Source: Sphingopyxis sp. USTB-05 (GTDB taxonomy: Bacteria > Pseudomonadota > Alphaproteobacteria > Sphingomonadales > Sphingomonadaceae). Taken from it: a stretch of DNA of 64,000 nt. The DNA lies in NCBI RefSeq assembly GCF_023822045.1, contig NZ_CP084712.1:4523001-4587000 (forward strand), written 5' to 3'. This document shows, piece by piece, positions 7,100 through 14,989 of the stretch. The notes under the pieces are model-generated. The model had not been told where the DNA came from and ran no database searches. It saw only the letters and a list, made by a program, of their open reading frames with translations. The position numbers and the translations under genes are program-made. Numbering within the stretch: the stretch's first letter is position 1; each line of letters begins with the position of its first letter.

Positions 7100-9328
7100 C
7101 TATCGGATGGCGTTCGACCAGGTGGAGAGGATGATCTCGCGATCGGCGCGGTCCTTGCTTTCGAGTGTCAGTTTCCAGCTTCCCTTAGTGGTTGCGCGGT
7201 CGATGAAGATTGAACGGAAGATCTGGTTCGCCTCCGGAGTGTCGCTCCTGTTGCTGGCGACGACTTGGCCTTTGTCATCGATCAGCGTCGCGGACACGCT
7301 GTTCGCGGCTAGGAAAGTCATGCCGAAATTGCTCGCTTCTTCGACAGGGATCGTGATGGTCAGCGTCTGACCGGGCGCGATGAGGAGAATCTTCGAAAAG
7401 TCGGGCGTGGTTGATCCGCTCTCATCTTCCGGCCCCTCGACGCCGAGCAGCATGAGGCGCGCCGGTGCCCGAGCGCTTCCAGCGGTCGCTGCGGATTTCG
7501 ACGCGCTCCCCGACTGTTCGCCGGGGCCGAGCGCAATGCGCGGCATCACGAACGTAGAGAAGGGGCCGGTCTCGGTCATGCTCGTGTGCAGAACGGCCTG
7601 CGTTTCATTGTCCGCGATCATCCACTTCGCCGATGGCTCGGCGACCACGCCATCGCTCCGTGTGAGCATCCGGCACACGGGGGGCAGGGGGTTGCCGGCA
7701 AGAACCGAGAAGAGGACGCCCTTGCGATCGACGGTCTCCGCGTTGAACTTCATCACATTGATCGGCCGCAGTTCGCGCAGGGCCTCCATCGGTCTCCCGG
7801 CGAGCTCCAGCGGGATGCTCATCAGGTCGGCGCAGCTGCTCCCCCTGTTGGGTGTTCCGAGCATCACCAGGTGCGATATCTGGGGCTTGCCGTCGGGATA
7901 GGTTGGCATCGTCGCGTGGATATAGCGCCGGCTGATCAGGCCGCCCATCGAGTGCGCGACAAGGTCGACATGCCACGCATTGCGGTCCTTTTGCGCGTAG
8001 CGGACATAATTGCCGAGCTCGACGGCATTTTGGGCGATCGTGTTGGTGGGACCGAAGTTGCCCATCTCATCGCCGGTGTTCATCCGCCCATGTTCCGGTT
8101 TCTCGCCGACGGGAAAGGCCTTCCAGTCAAAGCTGTGGCTGGTGGTCAGGATATTCTGCCAAGGCTCCCACGCGCGCCAGTTGGACCAGAGGCCGTGAAC
8201 GAGCACGAGCGGTTTCGGCGAAACTTTCAGATTGCGCGTCATGTCGTCGACCTTCTTCCCCTTGTCCTCGACCTCGGCCTTGATACGCTGCATGAGCCGC
8301 GGCCGGCCGTCGTCGAACCAGGCATAGCCCGAGCTGTCCCACTTGAACTGCACTTCGCGCTGCTGGCCTGCCGGCACGGTGACCGAGACTTCGCCGAGCA
8401 GGCCGTCGGGCTTGGCGCCGTCCCATTTGTCGCCCTTGTAGGTGTCACGGAACTTCACCGTCGCCGATTTCTCGTCGGGGCTGTCGTTTGCGACGACTGC
8501 TGTCAGGCGCACGATATTGCCATCGATCGTGCCAACCTGCTCGACGATCTCTTTCCAGGCGTCCCAGGTGGGAAAGCGCATGTCCTCGAACTTCACATCG
8601 ACGAGGCGCAGATCGCCACCGCAGCGACGCAGGTTCCAGCGCAGCGACTCGGTCACACCATAGGAGGTAACCGAGTGCGCGCCTGTCAGGCGGTTGGGAT
8701 CGGATGGCTGCATCCGGTCTTCGCCGCTGCTCGAGAAGCGCATCGCGTCGATCGTGGTGGGCATGTCTGCAATCTTCTGGTTCGTGGCCTCCTTCGATTT
8801 GCACTGGCCACTGAAGCTTGCCGAATTCGATCCCGAGGCGGTGCCTTGGAACTCGGGCAGCCGGACGCTGACGCTATAGGTGCCGTCGCTATCGGTCGTG
8901 ATGTCCACGCCCGCCTCGAGGCCGCTTGCGTTACCGCGTCGCTCGCTCTTGCTCACAAACTGCCCCGACATCTGGCGCATCGTACGCTCGTGCGGACAGA
9001 TCATCTGGTCGTTGGAGTTTATGGTTTCGGTCGCCGTCGCGTTGAGATTTATATTCGCCGTGCCGAGGCTGTATTCGCCATCGGGCGCCGGCCGGACCGC
9101 GACATGCGCGACATAGTCGTCGTTGATCGAGCTGTTGGTCGTCTCGGTGCCCTTGCCCGAAACCCGCTTGACTGTTTTGGAGTCGCTGCTCGCCTGGTGA
9201 CGCGAATATTCCACCGTTCCCGCCCAGCCAGCCGTGCATTGGGCGGCCGCTGCGGCTGCCACCGGGGCGGCCGCACCCGACAGCGTCAATCCGATCGCAA
9301 GGGCCGGCAAGGTGCGCATGATCGTCAT
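7100..9328 (-). CDS. large exported lipase-like alpha/beta hydrolase
   Basis: A 742-residue exported protein; the start at 9328 follows AGAGGA and gives a normal Sec signal peptide. Residues about 30-370 are beta-rich and of unknown function. The hydrolase domain begins at PLVLVHGLW (about 375-383) and has the serine nucleophile S460 in LVAHSMGGL, the pattern of PGAP1/LipB-like lipases and GPI deacylases. The C-terminal region (about 600-742) resembles bacterial pre-peptidase or beta-sandwich domains. It is probably a secreted or surface lipase/esterase. The substrate is unknown. It is downstream of the small repeat protein gene on the same strand. Confidence 0.8.
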   Translation of the reverse strand: MTIMRTLPALAIGLTLSGAAAPVAAAAAAQCTAGWAGTVEYSRHQASSDSKTVKRVSGKGTETTNSSINDDYVAHVAVRPAPDGEYSLGTANINLNATATETINSNDQMICPHERTMRQMSGQFVSKSERRGNASGLEAGVDITTDSDGTYSVSVRLPEFQGTASGSNSASFSGQCKSKEATNQKIADMPTTIDAMRFSSSGEDRMQPSDPNRLTGAHSVTSYGVTESLRWNLRRCGGDLRLVDVKFEDMRFPTWDAWKEIVEQVGTIDGNIVRLTAVVANDSPDEKSATVKFRDTYKGDKWDGAKPDGLLGEVSVTVPAGQQREVQFKWDSSGYAWFDDGRPRLMQRIKAEVEDKGKKVDDMTRNLKVSPKPLVLVHGLWSNWRAWEPWQNILTTSHSFDWKAFPVGEKPEHGRMNTGDEMGNFGPTNTIAQNAVELGNYVRYAQKDRNAWHVDLVAHSMGGLISRRYIHATMPTYPDGKPQISHLVMLGTPNRGSSCADLMSIPLELAGRPMEALRELRPINVMKFNAETVDRKGVLFSVLAGNPLPPVCRMLTRSDGVVAEPSAKWMIADNETQAVLHTSMTETGPFSTFVMPRIALGPGEQSGSASKSAATAGSARAPARLMLLGVEGPEDESGSTTPDFSKILLIAPGQTLTITIPVEEASNFGMTFLAANSVSATLIDDKGQVVASNRSDTPEANQIFRSIFIDRATTKGSWKLTLESKDRADREIILSTWSNAIR

Positions 9329-9472
9329 GGGAAAATCCTCTGGATGCTGCTGCGCGTTTCGGGCCGCAGGGAGCTGCGAAGCTGCTCGCATCAAATTTCT
9401 TCTGGGGTTGCGCGGCGGCAGGCGTGGCGGAGTGCCGGGAGGGGGCTCGTCGGCGCTCCGCTGCCGACGCGA

Positions 9473-9682
9473 TCAGCCTTCCGGTTTTGCCTCGGCTTTT
9501 GCGCGGGCTTCGGGCTTGGCCTCGGCCTTGGCGCGCGCCTCGGGCTTTGCTTCGGCTTTCGCGCGGGCCTCCGGCTTGGCTTCGGCCTTGGCATGGGCTT
9601 CGGGCTTGGCTTCAGCCTTCGCCAATACGGGCATCGGCATGCCGAGCGCGATCGCAGCGGCGAGGAAGGGGAGTTTGCTCAT
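9473..9682 (-). CDS. small exported Lys-Ala-Glu-Pro repeat protein
   Basis: A 69-residue protein: a signal peptide (MSKLPFLAAAIALGMPMPVLA) followed by nearly perfect decapeptide repeats of the type KAEAKPEARA to the C terminus. ATG 9682 is preceded by GGAG six bases upstream, which decides between it and the ATGs at 9697 and 9787. The mature part is extremely charged, lacks aromatics and should be an extended rod or disordered linker. Function unknown; similar Ala-Lys-Pro tails bind polyanions or span cell walls in other proteins. Confidence 0.6.
   Translation of the reverse strand: MSKLPFLAAAIALGMPMPVLAKAEAKPEAHAKAEAKPEARAKAEAKPEARAKAEAKPEARAKAEAKPEG
9476..9619. repeat. 30-bp tandem repeats encoding KAEAKPEARA units
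   Basis: About five imperfect 30-bp units, each encoding ten residues, differ mostly at third codon positions. This means protein-level selection on the repeat rather than recent slippage. It is not a CRISPR: there are no unique spacers. Confidence 0.75.
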
Positions 9683-9708
9683 CTTGGACTCCATCATCGT
9701 GAGGCTGA

Positions 9709-9761
9709 GCAGAGAGGCCGGCCCTTGCCGGGGTGGCGTGGGACGAACCGGCCATCTCTGC
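9709..9761. repeat. long stem-loop in the leader of the repeat-protein gene
   Basis: GCAGAGAGGCCGG at 9709-9721 pairs with CCGGCCATCTCTGC at 9748-9761 with a single bulged base, enclosing 26 bases. It lies 26 bp upstream of ATG 9682 and would be in the mRNA leader, where it could affect stability or translation. Confidence 0.5.
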
Positions 9762-9895
9762 TCGCGGCTCGATGCCGCAACTGGCACGCTACGGGAGCGT
9801 CGATATCGACGCCCTGGGCTTGCTTCGAAACCGGATGATCGTGCGACATGACCGCCGTGGCATCGACCAAAGCGGACGCCGACGCGACGAAAATG

Positions 9896-10642
9896 TCAGG
9901 CGAGGCCGAGCCTCTCGAGCACGGCGCGGACATAGCTCGGCCCGACCTGAACGACCGCTCCATCTTCCATTTCGAGTGCGATGAGCCCCTTGCCGAGCCG
10001 CTGCACCGCTTTCACGAGCGCGGGCCGGATGAAGGTTGATCGATGGACACGCATGATCTGCGCGGGGTCAAGCAACTGCTCCAGCGCCGTCATCGAAATA
10101 CGGTGGATGTAGCTGCGCGTAGCAGTGTGGAGCAGCACATAGTCGCGGGCGGCCTCGACCCATTCGATCTGCGCCACGGGGAGGCGGAGGTTGCCGCTCG
10201 CGACCTGGACCCAGATGGCCTCTTCCCGCGCGTCCGCTGGCGAAGCGTTCGCTATACGGTCGGCCGCGTCGCGCATCGCCCGCCGCCGCCGCGCCCGTTC
10301 GACTGCCTGGCGGAGCCGGTCGAATCGCACGGGTTTAAGCAGATAGTCGGCGGCATCGACCTCGAACGCATCGGGCGCATATTGTTCGAAGGCGGTGACG
10401 AAGATGATTTCGGGGCGCGGATCGGCGACGAGATCGGCGGCAACGCGGATGCCGCTTTTCTGGGGCATCGAGATGTCGAGCATCACGAGGTCGGGCCTGA
10501 GCTTGGCAATCCGGTCTTCTGCCTCTTCGCCGGTCGAAGCCGTGCCGACGACCTCGACATCGTCGATGTCTCCGAACAGCGTTTCAAGACGCCGCAGCGC
10601 AAGCGGCTCGTCGTCGACGAGCAGGACGTGCAGCGTGCTCAT
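9896..10642 (-). CDS. LytTR-family response regulator
   Basis: A 248-residue regulator with an N-terminal receiver (acidic DDE at 10-12, phospho-acceptor in VMLDISMP, conserved Lys in LLKPVRF) and a C-terminal LytTR DNA-binding domain (about 145-245, with VEAARDYVLLHT and MRVHRSTFI). LytTR proteins bind short direct repeats at promoters. Its start overlaps the kinase stop by ATGA, so it is the cognate partner. Likely targets are its own region and the divergent exported-protein genes. Confidence 0.93.
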   Translation of the reverse strand: MSTLHVLLVDDEPLALRRLETLFGDIDDVEVVGTASTGEEAEDRIAKLRPDLVMLDISMPQKSGIRVAADLVADPRPEIIFVTAFEQYAPDAFEVDAADYLLKPVRFDRLRQAVERARRRRAMRDAADRIANASPADAREEAIWVQVASGNLRLPVAQIEWVEAARDYVLLHTATRSYIHRISMTALEQLLDPAQIMRVHRSTFIRPALVKAVQRLGKGLIALEMEDGAVVQVGPSYVRAVLERLGLA

Positions 10643-11730
10643 GCCGCTAACTCGTTGCGCCGTTCGAGCGGCAGTCGCGCGATCGCAAGAAAGCCGCGTT
10701 CGCGTTTCAGCGTTTCGAGGCTGCCCTTCGCACCATAGAGCGTTTCGAGCCGCTGGCGGACGTTGGCGATACCGACGCCGGTGCCGGGCCGTGCATCCTT
10801 TTCCTGTCCGGCGCCATCGTCCTCGACCGAGACGAGCAGCATGTCGGCGTCGCTCGACGCTTCGACCTTGATCGTCACCGGCACCGCGGATGGTGCGAGC
10901 GCATATTTGATCGCATTCTCGATCAACGGCTGGAGGAGGAAACCTGGCACCAGCGCGCTGTTAAGCGCGGGCGGGCAGACAAATTCGACCGCGAGCCGCT
11001 CGCCGAAGCGTACGCTCTCGATCTCGAGATAATGTTGCAGCGTCGCGAGCTCGTCCTCGAGCGGTAGCAAGGCATCGGGCTGCGACGACAAGGTCGCGCG
11101 CAGGAACTCGGACAGCTTGGCAAGCATCGCATCGGCGGTGCGATATTCCTTCGTGACAATCAGCGACGAGATCGCATTGAGCGTGTTGAACAGGAAATGC
11201 GGGTTGAGCTGGTAACGCAGCGCCGCGAGGCTGGCAGCGCTTGCGGCGGCCTCGGCGCGGCTCGCTGCTTCGCGAGCCACGGCAAGCTCCAGTTCGCGCT
11301 CACGCGTCAGCTTGTTCGCCTCGATCACGGTGAAGGCGGCGCCGAGCAAGGCGAACTGCCAGACGAGCGCGATGAAATTGTTCGTCGCGCGCAGCGCGAA
11401 CGGCGCGGATTGTTGCGGTGATACGACGAGCCGCCCGATCCATTCGCCGGTCGAAGCGTCGATCAGCGCCAGCGACCCCGACGCGAGGATCACCGCCGCG
11501 CCCATCGCGGCGAGGCGGACGACGGTATTGCGGCGGCGCGTGGCCCGGACCGCCCAATAGACGCCGCCCGACAGCAGCGCGCCCATCACGCAGATGTTGA
11601 TGACCGAGACGGTGACATAGATGCCTGCACCGCTGAACAGGTGATAGGGGATGATGTAGAGTACCCCGGACAGGATCCAGGTCGCGGCAACCAGAGAGAT
11701 GGTCTGGCGGTGTTCGGGCTTCAGCGGCAT
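10639..11730 (-). CDS. LytS-type sensor histidine kinase
   Basis: A 363-residue membrane kinase: four or so helices in residues 10-135, a short coiled coil (KLTRERELELAVAREAASRAEA) and the His_kinase domain with the phospho-histidine in LNPHFLFNTLNAI, then a HATPase domain with LIENAIKYAL and DDGAGQ. This is the YehU/LytS type that pairs with LytTR regulators. No extracytoplasmic sensor domain is visible, so the signal is probably sensed within the membrane. Translationally coupled to the downstream regulator. Confidence 0.92.
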   Translation of the reverse strand: MPLKPEHRQTISLVAATWILSGVLYIIPYHLFSGAGIYVTVSVINICVMGALLSGGVYWAVRATRRRNTVVRLAAMGAAVILASGSLALIDASTGEWIGRLVVSPQQSAPFALRATNNFIALVWQFALLGAAFTVIEANKLTRERELELAVAREAASRAEAAASAASLAALRYQLNPHFLFNTLNAISSLIVTKEYRTADAMLAKLSEFLRATLSSQPDALLPLEDELATLQHYLEIESVRFGERLAVEFVCPPALNSALVPGFLLQPLIENAIKYALAPSAVPVTIKVEASSDADMLLVSVEDDGAGQEKDARPGTGVGIANVRQRLETLYGAKGSLETLKRERGFLAIARLPLERRNELAA

Positions 11731-11790
11731 GGCAATTCCAATGTGTAGTTCGCGCCGAGCATAAAGGAAGGGTGCGCGGTTGGCGTCCTG

Positions 11791-11861
11791 CCTCGTCGCA
11801 CTGGCGTCGGCCTTCGTCGCGCGGCAATCGACTCCGGCGAATCAGTATCGGCCTTCGTCGC
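11791..11861. promoter_or_regulatory. phased direct repeats, possible LytTR operator
   Basis: CCTCGTCGC at 11791 recurs as CCTTCGTCGC at 11811 and 11852, i.e. 20 and 41 bp apart, close to two and four helical turns. They lie in the 206-bp region between the divergent kinase gene and the exported protease gene. LytTR regulators are known to bind phased direct repeats, so these are candidate sites; binding is inferred. Confidence 0.4.
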
Positions 11862-11936
11862 ACAGGCGTGGAACACCCGCCCTCTTCGCCATAGCCGGAC
11901 CCTGTTCGCGGCACTTGGCCGCCAGGAGATTCCTTC

Positions 11937-12920
11937 ATGGCACTCACCCGTTACCGTCACAGCCTGATTGCCTTCGGCCTGCTCGGCGCCCTGATCATCG
12001 CCGAGCAGGCGCGCGCGGCTCCCTCCGAGCTGCCGACGAGCATGCGCGCAGCGGCGGCGCCTGCCGCCGCTGCGTCGAACACACGGCAGCCGCTTGAAGT
12101 CCTACCCTCGGGGCATCCGGTCGTACGGGTAAGTATCGATGGCGCGGAACCTAAACGCTTCGTCATCGACACGGCCGCAAGCAGCACGACGATCATGCCG
12201 AAGCTGCGGGCAGAGATGCCCGGCCTCGTCGCCAAGCTTTCGGACACTCCGCTCAATGGAGCCGCAGGAAGAAGCGATGTCGAAACGACAGTCGTCAGGC
12301 AGGTTGCAGTCGCCGGGCACGTGTTCAACTCTCCCGAGCTCATGCTTCTACCCCCCGGGCCGACCGACCATCTCGGCGTCGACGGGATATTGGGCGCGGA
12401 TATCATCGCCGACTTTACGGTCGAGCTGGATATGCCCGGTGGCCTTTGGCGGATGACGCCGAAACTTGAAGCCGGGATGCTCGAGGGACTTTCCGCGTCG
12501 GTGCCCTTCGTCCTCGACGATATGCGCGCACCGCGCCTGACGATCCGTCTCAACGGCGTCGAAGTCCCCGCCATTCTCGACACCGGCGCGCGCGGGACGA
12601 TCATCAATTGGGCGGCGGCGAAGGCGATCGGGCTCACCCCCGACAGCCCCGGTCTCGCCAAGGCGTCGGACATCAAGGGCGCGACCAACCATGCCATGCC
12701 GAGCGTCGAAGCGCCGATCGACGCGCTCATGATCGGCGATGCGATGGTTGCGGGCCGCAAGGTGCGCGTCGCCGACCTTTCGATCTTCAAGGTGCTGGGG
12801 TTCGCCCCCGAACAGCCCGCGGTGATCCTCGGGATCGATATGTTCGCCGACCGGCGCTTCGTCATCGATCACCCGGGACTGCGGCTCCACGTCTCGCCGC
12901 CGATTCTGCCGACATCCTAA
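11937..12920 (+). CDS. exported retropepsin-like aspartyl protease with two active-site motifs
   Basis: A 327-residue protein with a signal peptide (residues 1-28). Two retropepsin half-domains follow: the first has FVIDTAASST (D79) in place of the usual DTG-S, the second AILDTGARGT (D215) with the canonical motif. ILGADII and ILGIDMF are the flap-side hydrophobic-glycine motifs. Each half resembles a retroviral protease monomer, so one chain could form a pseudo-dimer. Location is periplasmic or surface. GGAG sits before ATG 11937. First gene of an exported-protein run divergent from the LytS/LytTR pair. Confidence 0.82.
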   Translation: MALTRYRHSLIAFGLLGALIIAEQARAAPSELPTSMRAAAAPAAAASNTRQPLEVLPSGHPVVRVSIDGAEPKRFVIDTAASSTTIMPKLRAEMPGLVAKLSDTPLNGAAGRSDVETTVVRQVAVAGHVFNSPELMLLPPGPTDHLGVDGILGADIIADFTVELDMPGGLWRMTPKLEAGMLEGLSASVPFVLDDMRAPRLTIRLNGVEVPAILDTGARGTIINWAAAKAIGLTPDSPGLAKASDIKGATNHAMPSVEAPIDALMIGDAMVAGRKVRVADLSIFKVLGFAPEQPAVILGIDMFADRRFVIDHPGLRLHVSPPILPTS

Positions 12921-12948
12921 CAGCCCTGACGATCGGGAGAAGGCCATC

Positions 12949-14106
12949 ATGAAAAAGACACTGACCCGCGGCGCCGCGCTCGGCGCGCTCGCCATCGCCG
13001 CGACCGCTGCCTTCGCGCAGCAGGCGCCCAAACCGAAGATCGAGGCCGTCTATTGGCTGTCGGCCGAAACCGTTTCGGGCATGGCAACTGGTCAGCCCGC
13101 GGGCGTCGCGAAGAATCTCTCGCTCCAGCTCGGCTCGGGGCGGAGCAACACGGCTCCCAACGCCGAGCATCTGCCGCCGCAGGGGCTGCGCGCCGGCGAG
13201 CGCCTTCCGCTGGTCTCGCCGGGCAAGGGCGTGCCCAAAACCGACGCCAACCCCGATTACCGGCCCGGAACGCCGGACAAGCCCAAAGGACGGATCGAGC
13301 TATATTGGGGCTGCGGCGAAACCGCTCCCTCGGGACAGCCGGTGGTCATCGACCTTGCGACGATGAGACCCGGCGCCGCATCACCCTTTGGCGCGATTCC
13401 CAATGTGAAGGCAATGGTACCGCCGTCGGCGGGGCGCCATGCGACCTATGGCGAGTGGCCAGGGGGCAAGAATGGCACTCGCGTCCCACGCGACGCCTCG
13501 CTCGTCGGCGATCATGTCGTGCAGGGCAATTACTCGCCCGAGATGCGCTTCGCCGTCGCCGGCGGCAACGACTTCCTTGCGCCGCTCGCGCCGCAAAGTG
13601 CCAACCTCGCGTCGGGCGCGGTCAAGGTCAGCTGGCCCGCGCTCGCCAATGCCCGCGGCTACATCATGACTGTGACGGGCGCGCGCGAGGATGGCACGAT
13701 CGTGATGTGGACGTCGAGCGCGGTGCGCATGCCCGGCATGGCGCTGCCCGACTATCTCGAACAATCCGACATCGCGCGGCTCGTCCAGCAACGCATCCTC
13801 CTCGCGCCCGCGACCAGTGAATGCATCGTCCCTTCGGCGGTGGGCAAAGCGTCGGAATCGGCGATGCTGATGATGACCGCCTATGGACCCGAGGCCAATT
13901 ACGGATCGCCGCGCGAAGCGCCGCTAGGCTGGGGCGTCAAGCTGCGCACCAAGGCCACGCATATGGGCATGCTCGGCGTCGATCTCGCGTCGCTGATGAG
14001 CGGAGGCGACGGCGAAAGCGACGCCCCGGCGAGCGAAGGGAAACCCAAAAAGAAACGCGGTCTGTTGCGCGGCGTCATCGGCGGCGCGCTGGGCCTGCCC
14101 GGCTAA
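12949..14106 (+). CDS. exported protein of unknown function
   Basis: 385 residues with a clear signal peptide (cleavage near AFAQ/QAP). The mature part contains a WGCGE segment at about 122, a central beta-rich region with a fibronectin-like SWPALANARGYIMTVTGA strand pair, and a basic tail PKKKRGLLRG preceding GVIGGALG. I do not recognise the family. It follows the protease by 28 bp and precedes another exported protein by 28 bp, so these are probably one operon. Confidence 0.75.
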   Translation: MKKTLTRGAALGALAIAATAAFAQQAPKPKIEAVYWLSAETVSGMATGQPAGVAKNLSLQLGSGRSNTAPNAEHLPPQGLRAGERLPLVSPGKGVPKTDANPDYRPGTPDKPKGRIELYWGCGETAPSGQPVVIDLATMRPGAASPFGAIPNVKAMVPPSAGRHATYGEWPGGKNGTRVPRDASLVGDHVVQGNYSPEMRFAVAGGNDFLAPLAPQSANLASGAVKVSWPALANARGYIMTVTGAREDGTIVMWTSSAVRMPGMALPDYLEQSDIARLVQQRILLAPATSECIVPSAVGKASESAMLMMTAYGPEANYGSPREAPLGWGVKLRTKATHMGMLGVDLASLMSGGDGESDAPASEGKPKKKRGLLRGVIGGALGLPG

Positions 14107-14134
14107 GCCTCGAAACATCAAGAAAGTTCGATCG

Positions 14135-14989
14135 ATGAAATCTTCCTTCCTGAAACTGGCCCTTCTCGGGCTGCTCGCCGTAGCGCCCGCCATTCCCGCA
14201 GCGCATGCCGCGGCGGGCGACAGCCGGGCACCGAAGAAACTGATGGAGCGTTGGGCGGCTGCAACGCCGCATCCCGGGGCTGGTCTGCCCGGCTGGTATT
14301 CGAAGACGCCCGACGTCCACGTCCATCAGCCCCGGAATCTCGCGAAGATACCGATCGCCGAGATCGACCTGCTGCGCCGGCGCGCGATGGTCGCCTTCAA
14401 TGCGCTGATGCAGCAACCCTCGCTCCGCGACGTGCGCGGCACCAGCCTGCACGCCGACATCAACATCTCGGTCGTGCCGACACTCGATGGCGTCCGGTTG
14501 GTCGGCGCGACCTTCACTATCCGGGCCAAAAGCGTGATCGATGGCGACCCTGACACGATCCAGCGCGACGGACGTTATCTCACTCCATCGGAAGAGGGCG
14601 CGGTGCTTAGCGTCTTCCTCAATCCCTATGACATGATGGCGCGCCGACAGGTGCAAGCCGAGGGCGTGCAGCACCAAAGCTTTCAGGTGCGAACCGGGTC
14701 CGCCTTCGGTGTGTATGTCGCCGACCGGCTCCCCGAGTATGATCCCAATTCGGAATATGCCTGGGGTCCGCGGCCGCTTGCGCTGCAACTGCAGCACGAC
14801 CGAAGCTGGTATCAGCCGGGCGCTGCGGGCGTCCATCCGCTGCTCGCCCACATGTCGAGCTATTCGCACGAAAATGACGACCTGCGCAGCGACCGGCTGA
14901 GCCCCGAGCGCCCCGCCGCTCGTCTCGCCGCGGCGATGTTCATGACCGATTGGGTAGATGTGCAACGCCGCATGAAGGAGACAAATTGA
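14135..14989 (+). CDS. exported protein of unknown function
   Basis: A 284-residue exported protein (signal peptide to about residue 26). The mature chain has PGWYSKTPDVHVHQPRNL near its start and a WYQPGAAGVHPLLAHMSSY segment near its end; no known catalytic motif. Its stop overlaps the next start codon (TGATGA), which ties it to the TonB-receptor-like gene; a role as a partner of that barrel is a guess from position only. Confidence 0.72.
   Translation: MKSSFLKLALLGLLAVAPAIPAAHAAAGDSRAPKKLMERWAAATPHPGAGLPGWYSKTPDVHVHQPRNLAKIPIAEIDLLRRRAMVAFNALMQQPSLRDVRGTSLHADINISVVPTLDGVRLVGATFTIRAKSVIDGDPDTIQRDGRYLTPSEEGAVLSVFLNPYDMMARRQVQAEGVQHQSFQVRTGSAFGVYVADRLPEYDPNSEYAWGPRPLALQLQHDRSWYQPGAAGVHPLLAHMSSYSHENDDLRSDRLSPERPAARLAAAMFMTDWVDVQRRMKETN

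Noticed and set aside
9476..9619. Possible CRISPR array (30-bp period)
   Set aside because: Units are contiguous, have no spacers and encode a decapeptide repeat in frame behind a signal peptide.
7586..9838. 750-residue plus-strand ORF across the lipase-like gene
   Set aside because: It is the antisense shadow of the lipase gene and runs into the tandem-repeat region; composition is Arg/Gly/His-rich with no domain.
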